64,000 nt of DNA from Bremerella alba (GCF_013618625.1 NZ_JABRWO010000006.1:1-64000); one strand, 5' to 3'. Shown: positions 36,964-46,602, counted from the first letter of the stretch. Notes: generated by a model not told the origin, from the sequence alone. A program made the numbers and translations.

Positions 36964-37014
36964 GGACGGGATCCCCTAAGGCTGCGCGTCAGGTGCGGCA
37001 GTTGGTAGGTCTTA

Positions 37015-38436
37015 CTATCGGGCAGGGCCACTTGCCACGCCGACCAAGTCATAGTCTTTGTACATGACAATCTCGGTCGGGACGATATCCCCCGGCTTAA
37101 GTCCCTGGCCGGTCACGTAGGTCACGCAGTCGACGTCCGGGGCATCGGCGACGGTGCGTCCGATGAAAGCGGTCTTTTCGCCTGGCACCGGCTGATCGAT
37201 CAGCACGTCTAGCGTTTGGCCGACCTTGGCTTCGTTATGATCGAAGACGATTTCCTGCTGGATCGCCATCAAATGCTCGCGGCGCTGCTCCATCAGTTCG
37301 TCCGGCAGGTGATCGTCCAGGCGAACCGCCGGGGTGCCTTCTTCCTTGGAATAGGTGAATACCCCGACACGCTCGAAACGTTGGGTTTCAATAAAGTCGG
37401 CCAGCTCCAGGAACTGCTCGTCCGTTTCGCCTGGGAAGCCGGTGATGAACGTGGTTCGGATATTCAGACCAGGAATGATCTCGCGCATCTGGCCGACCAT
37501 CTCTTCGGTCTGGCTACGCGTCACGCGGCGGGCCATGCGGCGGAGCATCGTGTCGTTGATGTGCTGCAGCGGAATGTCGACGTACGGCACTATCTTGTCG
37601 CACGCGGCCATCGTCTCTAGCAGCGGCCGGGTCACGTACATCGGGTAGAAGTACATCAACCGAATCCAGTCGATGCCTTGCACCTGGTTCAGCTTCGTAA
37701 GCAGCTCGGCTAAACGCGACTCGCCGTAAAGGTCCATGCCGTAGTAGGTGGTGTCCTGGGCGACGATGTTCAGCTCGCGTACGCCATCGGCGGCCAGTTC
37801 CTCGGCTTCAGAGATTACCTCTTCCATCGGCTTGGTGGCGTGCTTGCCGCGCATCTTGGGGATCGCGCAGAACGTACAAAGCCGGTCGCACCCTTCCGAT
37901 ATCTTCAGGTACGAAAAGTGTCGCGGCGTGATACGCAGGCGATTGCGATCGGTGAGCGCCCGAACCGGGGCTGGCTTGAAGACGGTTCGCTGCTCTTCCA
38001 GCTGTCCGACCAGGCGATCGGCAACCTGGGTAATTTCTTCCCGACCGAAAACGCCCACAATCTGATCGATCTCGGGGCAGGTTTCCAGCAACACATCTTT
38101 CTGCCGTTCGGCCAGGCAACCGGCGACGATCACCCCTTTGATCTTGCCCTGACGCTTCAGCTCGAGCATCTCTTCGATGGCGGCGAACGATTCGTCGCGA
38201 GCGCGTTCGATGAAGCCGCACGTATTGATCACCACGAAGTCCGAGCCTTCGGTGTCCTGCGTCAGTTGGTAGCCATCTTGATTCAACAGGCCCAACATGC
38301 GTTCGCTATCGACCAGGTTCTTCGGGCAACCCAGGCTGATGAAGGAATACTTTCCCCGGGCCTCGCCAGAGGCGCTCGTGTTGGCGACTTGGGAAGGGCT
38401 GGGTGTATTCGAATCGATAATAGGCAAACTGGTCAT
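37015..38436 (-). CDS. rimO: Ribosomal protein S12 methylthiotransferase RimO
   Basis: 473 residues. The N-terminal UPF0004 domain holds the first cluster cysteines (SLGCPKN, INTCGF, VAGCLAERQ). The radical-SAM core has CDRLCTFC (CxxxCxxC) followed by IPKMRG, the pattern of RimO rather than MiaB (which has CTFCIVP), and a C-terminal TRAM domain near 405-470. The enzyme uses two [4Fe-4S] clusters to add a methylthio group to an aspartate of ribosomal protein S12. A non-conserved leader of about 28 residues precedes KYSFISLGCPKN. It heads the rimO-pgsA-CPBP run. Confidence 0.95.
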   Translation of the reverse strand: MTSLPIIDSNTPSPSQVANTSASGEARGKYSFISLGCPKNLVDSERMLGLLNQDGYQLTQDTEGSDFVVINTCGFIERARDESFAAIEEMLELKRQGKIKGVIVAGCLAERQKDVLLETCPEIDQIVGVFGREEITQVADRLVGQLEEQRTVFKPAPVRALTDRNRLRITPRHFSYLKISEGCDRLCTFCAIPKMRGKHATKPMEEVISEAEELAADGVRELNIVAQDTTYYGMDLYGESRLAELLTKLNQVQGIDWIRLMYFYPMYVTRPLLETMAACDKIVPYVDIPLQHINDTMLRRMARRVTRSQTEEMVGQMREIIPGLNIRTTFITGFPGETDEQFLELADFIETQRFERVGVFTYSKEEGTPAVRLDDHLPDELMEQRREHLMAIQQEIVFDHNEAKVGQTLDVLIDQPVPGEKTAFIGRTVADAPDVDCVTYVTGQGLKPGDIVPTEIVMYKDYDLVGVASGPAR

Positions 38437-38510
38437 GAAGCTTGGATCAGGGGTTTAGGGAAGGCGGAGCCCCATAGATTGGGTCCAGACCGCTGGTCGA
38501 ACTCCTCATC

Positions 38511-39323
38511 CTATCGGCTCGAAGGCTGATTGACGAGGGGCAAAATGCCGCAATCTGCGTGTGGTTGAAGCAATGTGGCTAGGTCAGCGAGGCGGAAAGG
38601 TTGCCCTAAAATTGCCGTAACGCCGCAAGATTGAGCTTTCTGCCAGTCTTCCCACGTCGGGCCACCCAAACAGGCGATCTTGGGAATCAACGGAAACGTC
38701 GCAAACCAGCGAGAAAGCTCGGCAAATTCGGGCCCGTCCGTGCCTGGGACAATGCCCACAGCGGCATCCAACTCGCCGGGCGTGAGGTGCTGCTCGGCGC
38801 GAAGCCAAGTGGCCGTATGCCCCAGCGCATGACATGCCGATCGCAGGTAATCGAAGTCAGCCGCAGTGCCGGCCCAGATGCCAACCGACGCAGAGGGGCC
38901 GTCACCGGTAAGTTCGCCTAGCGAAGCGAACACTTGTTCTTGAGGCGAAGACGTCGACGGCACCGGCGAGCCATCTTCGATCACCGACGGCAAACGATAC
39001 GACCATTCGTACCAGGCCATCCGCTGCAGACCATCCGGCACCGGGCCAGTTCGCGCCTCGCCGATGCACCAAGGGCCGAAAATCTGAATCAGTTGCGCTA
39101 AGGGATTGCGCTGGCGAAACGCTTCGACTTCGTCCACCGAAAAACGACCCGGTCGGGCAGCGCAGAGCAAAATAATGTCGACGTTGGCAACCGATGCCGT
39201 GGATATGTCCGAAATTCGCTCGGCACGGATTAGCTCGACATTGGGCCAATCACTTAACCACGCAGCAAGCCCTGCAAATTCCTGGGATTGCAGGTCGCCT
39301 GAGATCAGTATCTGACGCTTCAC
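38511..39323 (-). CDS. Receiver-like hypothetical protein
   Basis: 270 residues, cytoplasmic. Not a family I recognise firmly. Two alpha/beta repeats resemble response-regulator receivers: QILISGDLQSQEFAGLAAWLSDWPNVELIRAE at the start and, after a linker, ASVGIWAGTAADFDYLRSACHALGHTATWL, with VTAILGQPFRLADLATLL at the end resembling the last helix of a receiver (the usual G..G.L.KPF.). Phosphorylation aspartates are not obvious. The start is GTG; AGGTGG five bases ahead favours 39323 over 39332. It starts only about 10 bases after the HTH-EIIA gene, so the two probably form an operon and may interact. Confidence 0.75.
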   Translation of the reverse strand: MKRQILISGDLQSQEFAGLAAWLSDWPNVELIRAERISDISTASVANVDIILLCAARPGRFSVDEVEAFRQRNPLAQLIQIFGPWCIGEARTGPVPDGLQRMAWYEWSYRLPSVIEDGSPVPSTSSPQEQVFASLGELTGDGPSASVGIWAGTAADFDYLRSACHALGHTATWLRAEQHLTPGELDAAVGIVPGTDGPEFAELSRWFATFPLIPKIACLGGPTWEDWQKAQSCGVTAILGQPFRLADLATLLQPHADCGILPLVNQPSSR

Positions 39324-39333
39324 GGCATCCACC

Positions 39334-40035
39334 TTAGATCGCGTCCTCGCGTTCGCGCATCAGCGACAAAACGTCTTCGGCGTGGTCGGCATCTCGAATG
39401 CCGTCGAGTACGGCGTTGTCGTTAATAATTCGACTCAGCCGCGCCAGCGTTCGCAGGTGCGAGGGGTCGTCGATCGAGCCAATCAGAAAGAACACGTCGG
39501 TCAAGCTTCCACGACTGCCACCGAACGGAATGCCTTGGTAGGTGCGGCCCATCGCCAGGAAGCCTTCCGAGATAATCGACGGCAAAGGACGCCGCGGGTG
39601 AAGCAGCGCCACGCCGTTGTCGAGCGCCGTCGAGTGCATGTTTTCACGCTGCAGCACGGCGTCGATCATCTTCGGCTCGTCCCAAAGGTACCCCGCTAGC
39701 ATCGCCACATCGCAAATCTCAGTAATCACTTTTCGCGGCGAGCGGCTGGTGATGGGAATCTTGATGGTGCTTTCGTGCAGCATGTCGCAAATGCGGACCG
39801 GCTCTTCATGCTTGCCGTGCCGGTCGAGCACTCCTTCGACGCGCTCTAACTCGCTGTCGTCAAACACGCCAATGCGATGTTCGAGCCAATGATGGATATC
39901 CGGTTTAGAAAACTTCCACTTTCCAGCGACCTTGCGGCCAGGAATGTTGTCGCGACTGGCGAGCCTCTCAACCTGAGATGGTGTCAGATGAAGATAAGCG
40001 GCCAGTGCATCGAGATCAAAATCTTGCGTAGGCAT
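39334..40035 (-). CDS. HTH (excisionase-like) protein fused to PTS EIIA domain
   Basis: 233 residues. The N-terminal 55 residues look like a MerR/excisionase-type helix-turn-helix (LAAYLHLTPSQVERLASRDNIPGRKVAGKWKFSKPDIHHWLEHR). The C-terminal region (about 85-230) is a PTS EIIA type-2 domain like PtsN, with phospho-acceptor His147 in NGVALLHPRRPLP. No EIIB or EIIC is present, so this is probably a regulatory PTS-Ntr-type output rather than sugar transport. The ATG at 40035 is preferred; the open frame extends to a TTG at 40056. Paired with the receiver-like gene downstream. Confidence 0.88.
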   Translation of the reverse strand: MPTQDFDLDALAAYLHLTPSQVERLASRDNIPGRKVAGKWKFSKPDIHHWLEHRIGVFDDSELERVEGVLDRHGKHEEPVRICDMLHESTIKIPITSRSPRKVITEICDVAMLAGYLWDEPKMIDAVLQRENMHSTALDNGVALLHPRRPLPSIISEGFLAMGRTYQGIPFGGSRGSLTDVFFLIGSIDDPSHLRTLARLSRIINDNAVLDGIRDADHAEDVLSLMREREDAI

Positions 40036-40419
40036 GGGACTCAGGTTTAATGGCAATACGGGTAGGGTCGGTAATCTTTGACGGCTAGATGGGAAGTTGT
40101 TGTGGGGGAGTGTGAAGTTTTCAGTGTTCCGTTTTCAGTTAGAAGCGGAGAGGCATTTTGTTTCTTTTCTCCGCTGAAAACGGAACACTTCAAACTGAAA
40201 ATTTGACATCTCTCGTATCCGCGGAGAGAGATGTCGGCAAAGTCGGGTTGACTCTTTAGCGGAAATGGAAAACATTAGCTGCAGCGTCGAGCGACAAGTC
40301 TATTTTAGGCATGTCCCAGGTCAGGAAGAACCAGGACGGGTCGTTTGCGTATCAACTTCGGATGGATTCGAGGTTTTTCTCGATCAGGTTCGCGCCCAAA
40401 ATTGGCAAGGAGGCCAACG
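40036..40419. other. Divergent intergenic region
   Basis: 384 bases between the HTH-EIIA gene (minus) and the Mur ligase gene (plus). It holds the long inverted repeat at 40124-40188. Upstream frames such as 40265-40750 overlap the ligase in another frame and have no family resemblance. Confidence 0.5.
40124..40188. repeat. Long inverted repeat with TTCCGTTTTCAG arms
   Basis: GTGTTCCGTTTTCAG (40124-40138) pairs with a mirrored CTGAAAACGGAACAC (40174-40188), and inside that GCGGAGA (40145-40151) pairs with TCTCCGC (40168-40174). Only a six-base bulge on the left arm breaks the duplex. Flanking AAGTTTTCAG/CTGAAAATTT extends the similarity outward. Confidence 0.7.
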
Positions 40420-41940
40420 ATGTCGCAGACAATCACTTCTCGCGTTGGAGTATCGCTTCGGAATTTGTTGCCCGATGCGAAGTTCATTGGCGGAAGCGAC
40501 ATCTACGCCAAAGCCTGCTGTGCTCGACCAGAACACATCTTACCAGGCGAAGTCTTCATCGCCATTTGCGACGACAACGAAGACGGCCACGACCGCGTTG
40601 ACGAAGCTATCGAGCGCGGTGCCTCTGCGGTTGTCTCCGAAAAATCACTCCCCGTTAGCGTGCCGGTGTGTGTGGTCGGAGACAGCCGCGAGGCATACGG
40701 GCAGCTTTGCCATGCGTTGGCCGATCAGCCGACCGATCGCATCAAAGTGATCGGCGTCACCGGAACTAACGGCAAAACAACGACGTGCCTGCTGATCAAA
40801 GCCATTCTGCAAAAAGCAGGAGCCAAGGTTGGTAGTTTAACCAGTTTGGGCTGCGACAACGGCTACGACCAGCAATCGTGGGGTCAGCCGACCCCTAACC
40901 CGGCCATCATGGCCGATATGCTGTCGCGCATGCAGTACAACGGCTGCACCCACGCGGTACTTGAAGCTTCCAGCGAAGGCCTGGTCAAGCAGCACCTGGC
41001 CGGCGTGCAGCTAGATGTGGCAGCGTTCACCAACATTCGGCAGAACCATATCGAGCTTCACGGCTCGGCCCGCAATTATTATCGCGCCAAGAAAAAGCTG
41101 CTGAAATACCTCCGCGACACAGGCGTTGCCATCTTCAACGGCGACGACTCGAACTGTGTCCGGCTTTTGAACCAGGCCGAAGTTCCCGCGCTGTCGGTTG
41201 CCGTTCATGGAGTCGGCGAGATCACCGCTTCGGTGGTTGAACGTCACAAGAGCGAACAAACGTTCATGTTAACTGCCGGCAGTCAGACCATGCCTGTCTG
41301 CACGCGGATGATCGGCGACCATCACGTTTACAACTGCCTGGTCGCGGCCGCCGTTTGCTTGGTGTACGGAGTCGATCTGAAAACGGTCGTTCGCGGGCTC
41401 GAGTCGGTCGAGACTCTGCCGGGCCGCATGCAGCGGATTGAATGCGGACAGTCGTATGGCGTTTTCATCGATCAAGCCCACACCCACGACGGGCTGGCGG
41501 TTGCCTTGAAAACACTTCGCCGCGTAACCCATGGCCGATTAATCTGCGTGCTTGGGGCTCATGAGTCGAGCGACCGCGTCAATCGACCTTTGCTGGGCCG
41601 CGTTGCCGAACGAGGTAGTGACGTCTCGTTGATCACCATGAGTGGTCCCGCCGGGACATCGCGAAACGAGGTGGTGCACGACATTATCGACGGCTTTGCC
41701 CGACCTGCCAAAGCGCACGTCATTCCTAACCGCAAAGAAGCGATCCGCTACGCACTGAGCCAAGCCGAAATCGGCGATACGGTACTAATTACCGGGCAAA
41801 CAACCGAACGACTGGTTAGCGATCGCGTCGAAAAAACCGAACCCCGCGACTGCGATGTTGCCCGAGAACTGCTGTACGAAATGGTTCAAGAAGAAGAAAC
41901 GGCCCCGATGGAAGCCAAGGTTATCGCGTTTCCTCGGTAG
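40420..41940 (+). CDS. Divergent Mur ligase (MurE-like paralogue)
   Basis: 506 residues with the three-domain Mur ligase layout. The ATP P-loop GVTGTNGKTTT (112-122) is intact, and the N-terminal UDP-sugar domain is recognisable (AICDDNEDGHDRVDEAIERGA). Other MurE signatures are altered: EVSSHAL becomes EASSEGL (182-188), the RDHLDYHG segment becomes RQNHIELHG, DYAHTPDAL becomes DQAHTHDGL (351-359), DNPR is absent, and GKGHE becomes GQTTE. It probably ligates an amino acid or peptide to a nucleotide or other acid, but not necessarily in peptidoglycan synthesis. GGAGG ahead of the ATG at 40420 fixes the start; upstream extension to 40345 is unlikely. No other mur genes are nearby. Confidence 0.88.
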   Translation: MSQTITSRVGVSLRNLLPDAKFIGGSDIYAKACCARPEHILPGEVFIAICDDNEDGHDRVDEAIERGASAVVSEKSLPVSVPVCVVGDSREAYGQLCHALADQPTDRIKVIGVTGTNGKTTTCLLIKAILQKAGAKVGSLTSLGCDNGYDQQSWGQPTPNPAIMADMLSRMQYNGCTHAVLEASSEGLVKQHLAGVQLDVAAFTNIRQNHIELHGSARNYYRAKKKLLKYLRDTGVAIFNGDDSNCVRLLNQAEVPALSVAVHGVGEITASVVERHKSEQTFMLTAGSQTMPVCTRMIGDHHVYNCLVAAAVCLVYGVDLKTVVRGLESVETLPGRMQRIECGQSYGVFIDQAHTHDGLAVALKTLRRVTHGRLICVLGAHESSDRVNRPLLGRVAERGSDVSLITMSGPAGTSRNEVVHDIIDGFARPAKAHVIPNRKEAIRYALSQAEIGDTVLITGQTTERLVSDRVEKTEPRDCDVARELLYEMVQEEETAPMEAKVIAFPR

Positions 41941-42194
41941 GCGACTCGTTCGCAAGACCTAGCAGCGATGCGAGTCTCGAATAGGTGCAGCAGCTTGAAA
42001 CAGCTTCCCCACTTCGGTCCATTCGCCCCCATCTGCGGGGGAAAGGGTGAGCGGCATCGCCCCGGTGAAAATAAACTGGCCAGGCAGCGTGCAAGTCCTA
42101 TCAAAAAATGCCTACCTTTCCGCTTGGTGACATTTGGGATACGCTTAATTAATAAGAACTCTGTCATCCCCATTTCGCAGAAAATGTTGCTCTC

Positions 42195-43145
42195 TTGATC
42201 GTCGTTCGTTCGTTTTCCAACAGCGATCCTCCCAAATTGGTGGAGCTCTGGAACCATCAGCCCATCAGTCGGGGACTAGCTCAACCGATGGCGGTGACGT
42301 TGTTGGAAGCTCAGGTCTTCGCAAAGCCCTATTTTCAGCCGAAAAACCTTTTGATTGCAGAAATTGAAGGGAAGATCGCTGGGATGGCTCACTTGGTGCC
42401 GGTCGGTCCGCTGCTGCCTGATGAATTGCGCGCAGAGATCGCCAACGTGCCGATTATCTTAGCGGCGAACATCCCCGAAGCAGCCGAAGTCGAAGATGCC
42501 CTTTTCCATGCGGCCGTAGAAATCGTTCGAGAGATGTCGGCGTCATCCATTCTTTTGGGTGGGACTACCGAGCCGGGGCCATTTTACTTTGGTCTGGCGA
42601 AGGGAAGTTGCAACCGCGGTGCCTTAGTGTCCGATACGCGGATGATCGAATTGGCAGAGCGGCATGGCTTCGACCACTCTGAAAGCTGGCAGGTCTATAG
42701 CCGGGCCTTGCGGGGTTTTCGTCCGCCGGTCGATCGCAACCAGATCGCTGCCCGACGTTCGCTGAACGTGATGCGCGAAGACGATCCGCCGTACAGCAGT
42801 TACCGCGATGCGTGCATCTACATGCATCAGCATCGCACGCGGTATTCCTTGGTGCAAAAACAAGACAGCCAAGAGCTGGCCCATTTGACCGTCGTGCAAA
42901 TGGAAGCATTCAGCCACTTTCGCGGCGTACGCATGAGCGGCATTGTCGATCTAGACACCTTGAATGCCTGTTCGCAGGTGCAAGCTCAGTTCTTCCTGGC
43001 TGAAACGCTACGGCAAATGACCGAAGAAGGAACCGCCGTCGTCGAAACGCAAATTACCAGCGAAAACGAAATGCTAACCCAGGTCGTCGATACGCTAGGT
43101 TTTGAAACGATCGACGAACTTCGCCTGATGACCAAGCCGCTCTAA
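42195..43145 (+). CDS. GNAT-like N-acetyltransferase, possibly tandem
   Basis: 316 residues, no signal peptide. The first half has the GNAT pattern (VVRSFSNSDPPKLVELWNHQ; NLLIAEIEGKIAGMAHLVPVG; a helix and FYFGLAKGSCNRGAL). The second half (about 200-316) resembles a second, degenerate GNAT fold (AHLTVVQMEAFSHFRGVRMSGI, VVETQITSENEMLTQVVDTLGFE). Acetyl-CoA binding G-loops are not crisp, so activity and acceptor are unknown. Only TTG at 42195 gives a start ahead of the conserved beginning; an ATG five codons upstream is in another frame and stops. Upstream, 250 bp after the Mur ligase, is a C/G-rich hairpin but no gene. Confidence 0.75.
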   Translation: MIVVRSFSNSDPPKLVELWNHQPISRGLAQPMAVTLLEAQVFAKPYFQPKNLLIAEIEGKIAGMAHLVPVGPLLPDELRAEIANVPIILAANIPEAAEVEDALFHAAVEIVREMSASSILLGGTTEPGPFYFGLAKGSCNRGALVSDTRMIELAERHGFDHSESWQVYSRALRGFRPPVDRNQIAARRSLNVMREDDPPYSSYRDACIYMHQHRTRYSLVQKQDSQELAHLTVVQMEAFSHFRGVRMSGIVDLDTLNACSQVQAQFFLAETLRQMTEEGTAVVETQITSENEMLTQVVDTLGFETIDELRLMTKPL

Positions 43146-43196
43146 GGGCCCATGAGATCTCGGGAAGCCTGGAAGACCGACCGAATCTATCCCAGA

Positions 43197-43349
43197 GGGT
43201 GGCCCAGAGATTCATCTCTGGGTGACCGTAGGTCACAAGCGGCTCATGAGTTGAGTGAGAACAAGATATAACGTTTCTATTTTCTGCCAGCCTGATGCAT
43301 TAGCCGCTTGTAGCCTGCGGCTACCCAGAGATAAATCTCTGGGCCATCC
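43197..43349. repeat. MITE-like structured element, copy 1
   Basis: 153 bp in the gap between two convergent genes. The ends are 27-bp terminal inverted repeats (25 of 27 matching) that start GGGTGGCCCAGAGATT and contain the palindrome CCCAGAGATTTATCTCTGGG. Inside, ACAAGCGGCTCATG pairs with CATTAGCCGCTTGT (one mismatch). Small hairpins GACC-GTA-GGTC and AGCC-TGC-GGCT sit next to each end. Homologous to the copy at 48446-48597. No coding potential, no clear target-site duplication. Confidence 0.8.
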
Positions 43350-43429
43350 TTCGTTTGCGGTCAACCAGGAAGCGATCTCTTATCCGCGTCCATTTGTGTA
43401 ACCCGCGGTTCTCATTCTCTTCAGCACCA

Positions 43430-44404
43430 CTACCGTGAATCTTCCGTCGAAGCATCCGAGAACCGGGCCTCGTGGGGTGAAAGTTCGCTTCCTTGCGACT
43501 CGGTCAAAATGCCGTATAGCTCGGGTCGCCGACCGCGGATCCAGCGCCGGCCGGTGCACTTGTCCAGCAGGCTCATGTCCAGGTCGGCGATGACGAGCGA
43601 GTCTTTCGGCGCTTCCGCTTCGGCTACGATCCTGCCGTAACAGTCCAAGATCATCGCGTTGCCGGTCCGCACTTCGTCGTCGTCGAGACCGATCCCGTTG
43701 CTAAACAGCACAAACAGGCCGTTGTCGTGGGCGCGTGCCGGCAGCCATCGTAAGAGCCACTCGCGTCCTTTAGGTCCGTTGACCTCAGCGGCCAGACGCT
43801 GCGGGGCTTCATGCCGTGCGTGCCATACTTCTGGATCGATGCGTCCCATCGCGTGCGGACTTCGCGAGGCCGTTCCGCCGGTTTGATGCGGTGCCAATAA
43901 GATATCGGCCCCCAGCAGCGCGGTGGCCCGGACGTTCTCGATTAGGTTGTTATCCCAGCAGATCAACACGCCCAGCTTGCAGCCCAGAGGCGTATCGAAC
44001 ACCGTGAACCGATCGCCGCTACTCATGTGCGGGCTGATAAAGCAGTGCAGCTTGCGATGGCAATGCACGTTACCGTCGGGCATCGCCACAACGTATGTGT
44101 TGTAAAGTTGCCCATCCCCTGCCCTTTCAATCAAACCGGCACCGACGACCATTTGGTATGCTTGCGCGAGTTCCACGAGCGCGGCGGTGGATGGCCCGCC
44201 GGGGACTTCTTCCGCCAAAGCATCGATCGCCTCGCGATCGAGACGGTGGACATGCCAATAGCCGGTCAGGCACATCTCGGGAAAGGTGATCAAACGCACG
44301 TCTTGCTCGGCTGCCGACTTGACGAACCGAGAGACCACGTCCAGATTGGCCCGACAGTCACCGGGGGCATGCTGAAACTGTACCGTGGCGGCGCGAAGCA
44401 TCAT
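43430..44404 (-). CDS. Carbon-nitrogen hydrolase (nitrilase superfamily)
   Basis: 324 residues. The catalytic triad of the nitrilase/amidase superfamily is complete: Glu43 (FPEMCLTGY), Lys118 (HRKLH) and Cys149 (LICWDN). An insertion with many Arg/His (about 170-215, ASRSPHAMGRIDPEVWHARHEAP) is longer than in typical members. It hydrolyses a nonpeptide C-N bond, such as an amide, N-carbamoyl group or nitrile; N-carbamoylputrescine amidase-like enzymes are the nearest guess. Its ATG overlaps the stop of the lipoprotein protease gene (ATGA), so the two are coupled. Confidence 0.9.
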   Translation of the reverse strand: MMLRAATVQFQHAPGDCRANLDVVSRFVKSAAEQDVRLITFPEMCLTGYWHVHRLDREAIDALAEEVPGGPSTAALVELAQAYQMVVGAGLIERAGDGQLYNTYVVAMPDGNVHCHRKLHCFISPHMSSGDRFTVFDTPLGCKLGVLICWDNNLIENVRATALLGADILLAPHQTGGTASRSPHAMGRIDPEVWHARHEAPQRLAAEVNGPKGREWLLRWLPARAHDNGLFVLFSNGIGLDDDEVRTGNAMILDCYGRIVAEAEAPKDSLVIADLDMSLLDKCTGRRWIRGRRPELYGILTESQGSELSPHEARFSDASTEDSR

Positions 44405-45228
44405 GGTAGGCGTGGCTTGTCTGCGGGATAGGTCATGCTGACGTGTTCAGCCAGCTTGAGTTCCGCCTGAGGAATCGTGTTGCGGATGGCCAGGGGAATC
44501 GGATCGACGATCTGTTTATCGCGGCGAGCCACCAGATAGTCGCGAATGATCGGCGAGCGTTGGTTCTGCATAATGAAATGAACCCACAGCCACGCTTCGG
44601 CATAGTCGGTGCTGGTCATCTGCTCCGGTTTGGCCAGCGACGCCAAGCGTTCCAGGTCAGGCTGCCACCGACCGGTTCGTGTTCCGTCGGCCAGCCAGGG
44701 AAGATGCTCGCGATTGAGTCGGCCCGGCACGCCAGCCACTTCATAGTATTCGGCCAGGCCTTCGTCGAGCCACAGCGGAAGCGTACCGACGGACGAGTTG
44801 AGATAGGCGTGCGTCAGCTCGTGCCGTAAATCGGAAAGCACGTTCTCTGACCAAATCGCGTAAACGTAATACTCACCCCGTTCGACTACAAACAGGGCTC
44901 GACGGCCGTTAAGCTGCGGAAAGTGCTGCCGTGTGAACGCGGCGAATGTGGTCGCGTCGCGAAAGATTCGGACGTGAATTTTGTCATTCGAGAACGGAAT
45001 GCCCAGGTCGTCCCGCAGTTCCATCTTCAGATTGCGGACCTCTTGCAGCACCTGACTGTCGTCTTGCAGATCGAAGTCCGCTTCAATTTTCAGCGGGACA
45101 TCATCGACGAACGTCGGCGGAGGATTGTGGATTTGGTTGCTCCACATCGTACAACCAACCGAGAAAATCGCGCACAAGCTGAGCAGCAGTGCCAAGCGAA
45201 GTTCAACAAGTTGATTGAAGCGGCCCAT
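44401..45228 (-). CDS. Lipoprotein with gluzincin-type metalloprotease motif
   Basis: 275 residues. The signal peptide ends at a lipobox, SVGC (Cys26), so it is lipid-anchored. The region 85-165 looks like the DUF1570 / peptidase-MA gluzincins: zinc motif HELTH (136-140) and, 14-20 residues on, LPLWLDEGLAEYY with Glu156 as the likely third ligand. Peptidase activity is predicted, not known. Its end overlaps the nitrilase start by the ATGA arrangement, which is unusual and suggests a joint pathway, for example handling of cell-wall or amide-containing substrates. Confidence 0.85.
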   Translation of the reverse strand: MGRFNQLVELRLALLLSLCAIFSVGCTMWSNQIHNPPPTFVDDVPLKIEADFDLQDDSQVLQEVRNLKMELRDDLGIPFSNDKIHVRIFRDATTFAAFTRQHFPQLNGRRALFVVERGEYYVYAIWSENVLSDLRHELTHAYLNSSVGTLPLWLDEGLAEYYEVAGVPGRLNREHLPWLADGTRTGRWQPDLERLASLAKPEQMTSTDYAEAWLWVHFIMQNQRSPIIRDYLVARRDKQIVDPIPLAIRNTIPQAELKLAEHVSMTYPADKPRLP

Positions 45229-45294
45229 CCGTGGTCCTTGCTTGTGTTATCCGTTCGTTCATCGCGATATGAAAACGATTCGTGCCGAAGTCTA

Positions 45295-45321
45295 GTCCCC
45301 TCTCCCTCGAAGGGAGCGGGA
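45295..45321. repeat. CCCTCTCCCT hairpin repeat
   Basis: GTCCCCTCTCCCTCGAAGGG... an inverted repeat (CCTCTCCCT/AGGGAGCGG) in the gap between ispG and the lipoprotein gene. The first 22 bases are identical to the copy at 53336-53362. Confidence 0.6.
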
Positions 45322-45382
45322 TTCTTTAGCGATCGTCGACAACCATCGCCGGCTTATTCATCGATACCCAACTACAAGCCTA

Positions 45383-46525
<1,143 letters not shown>

Positions 46526-46602
46526 CGTTGTAAACTCCCACGGTTGAAAGACTTTTGCTGTATTCTCTACAACCGCGGGACTTTTGGCAACATCACGATT
46601 GG

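Noticed and set aside
40265-40750. Plus-strand frame overlapping the Mur ligase start
   Set aside because: It overlaps the ligase in another frame; the GGAGG-ATG at 40420 marks the true start.
43180-43360. Target-site duplications around the MITE-like element
   Set aside because: No convincing direct repeat flanks either copy, so transposition is not proven by the flanks.
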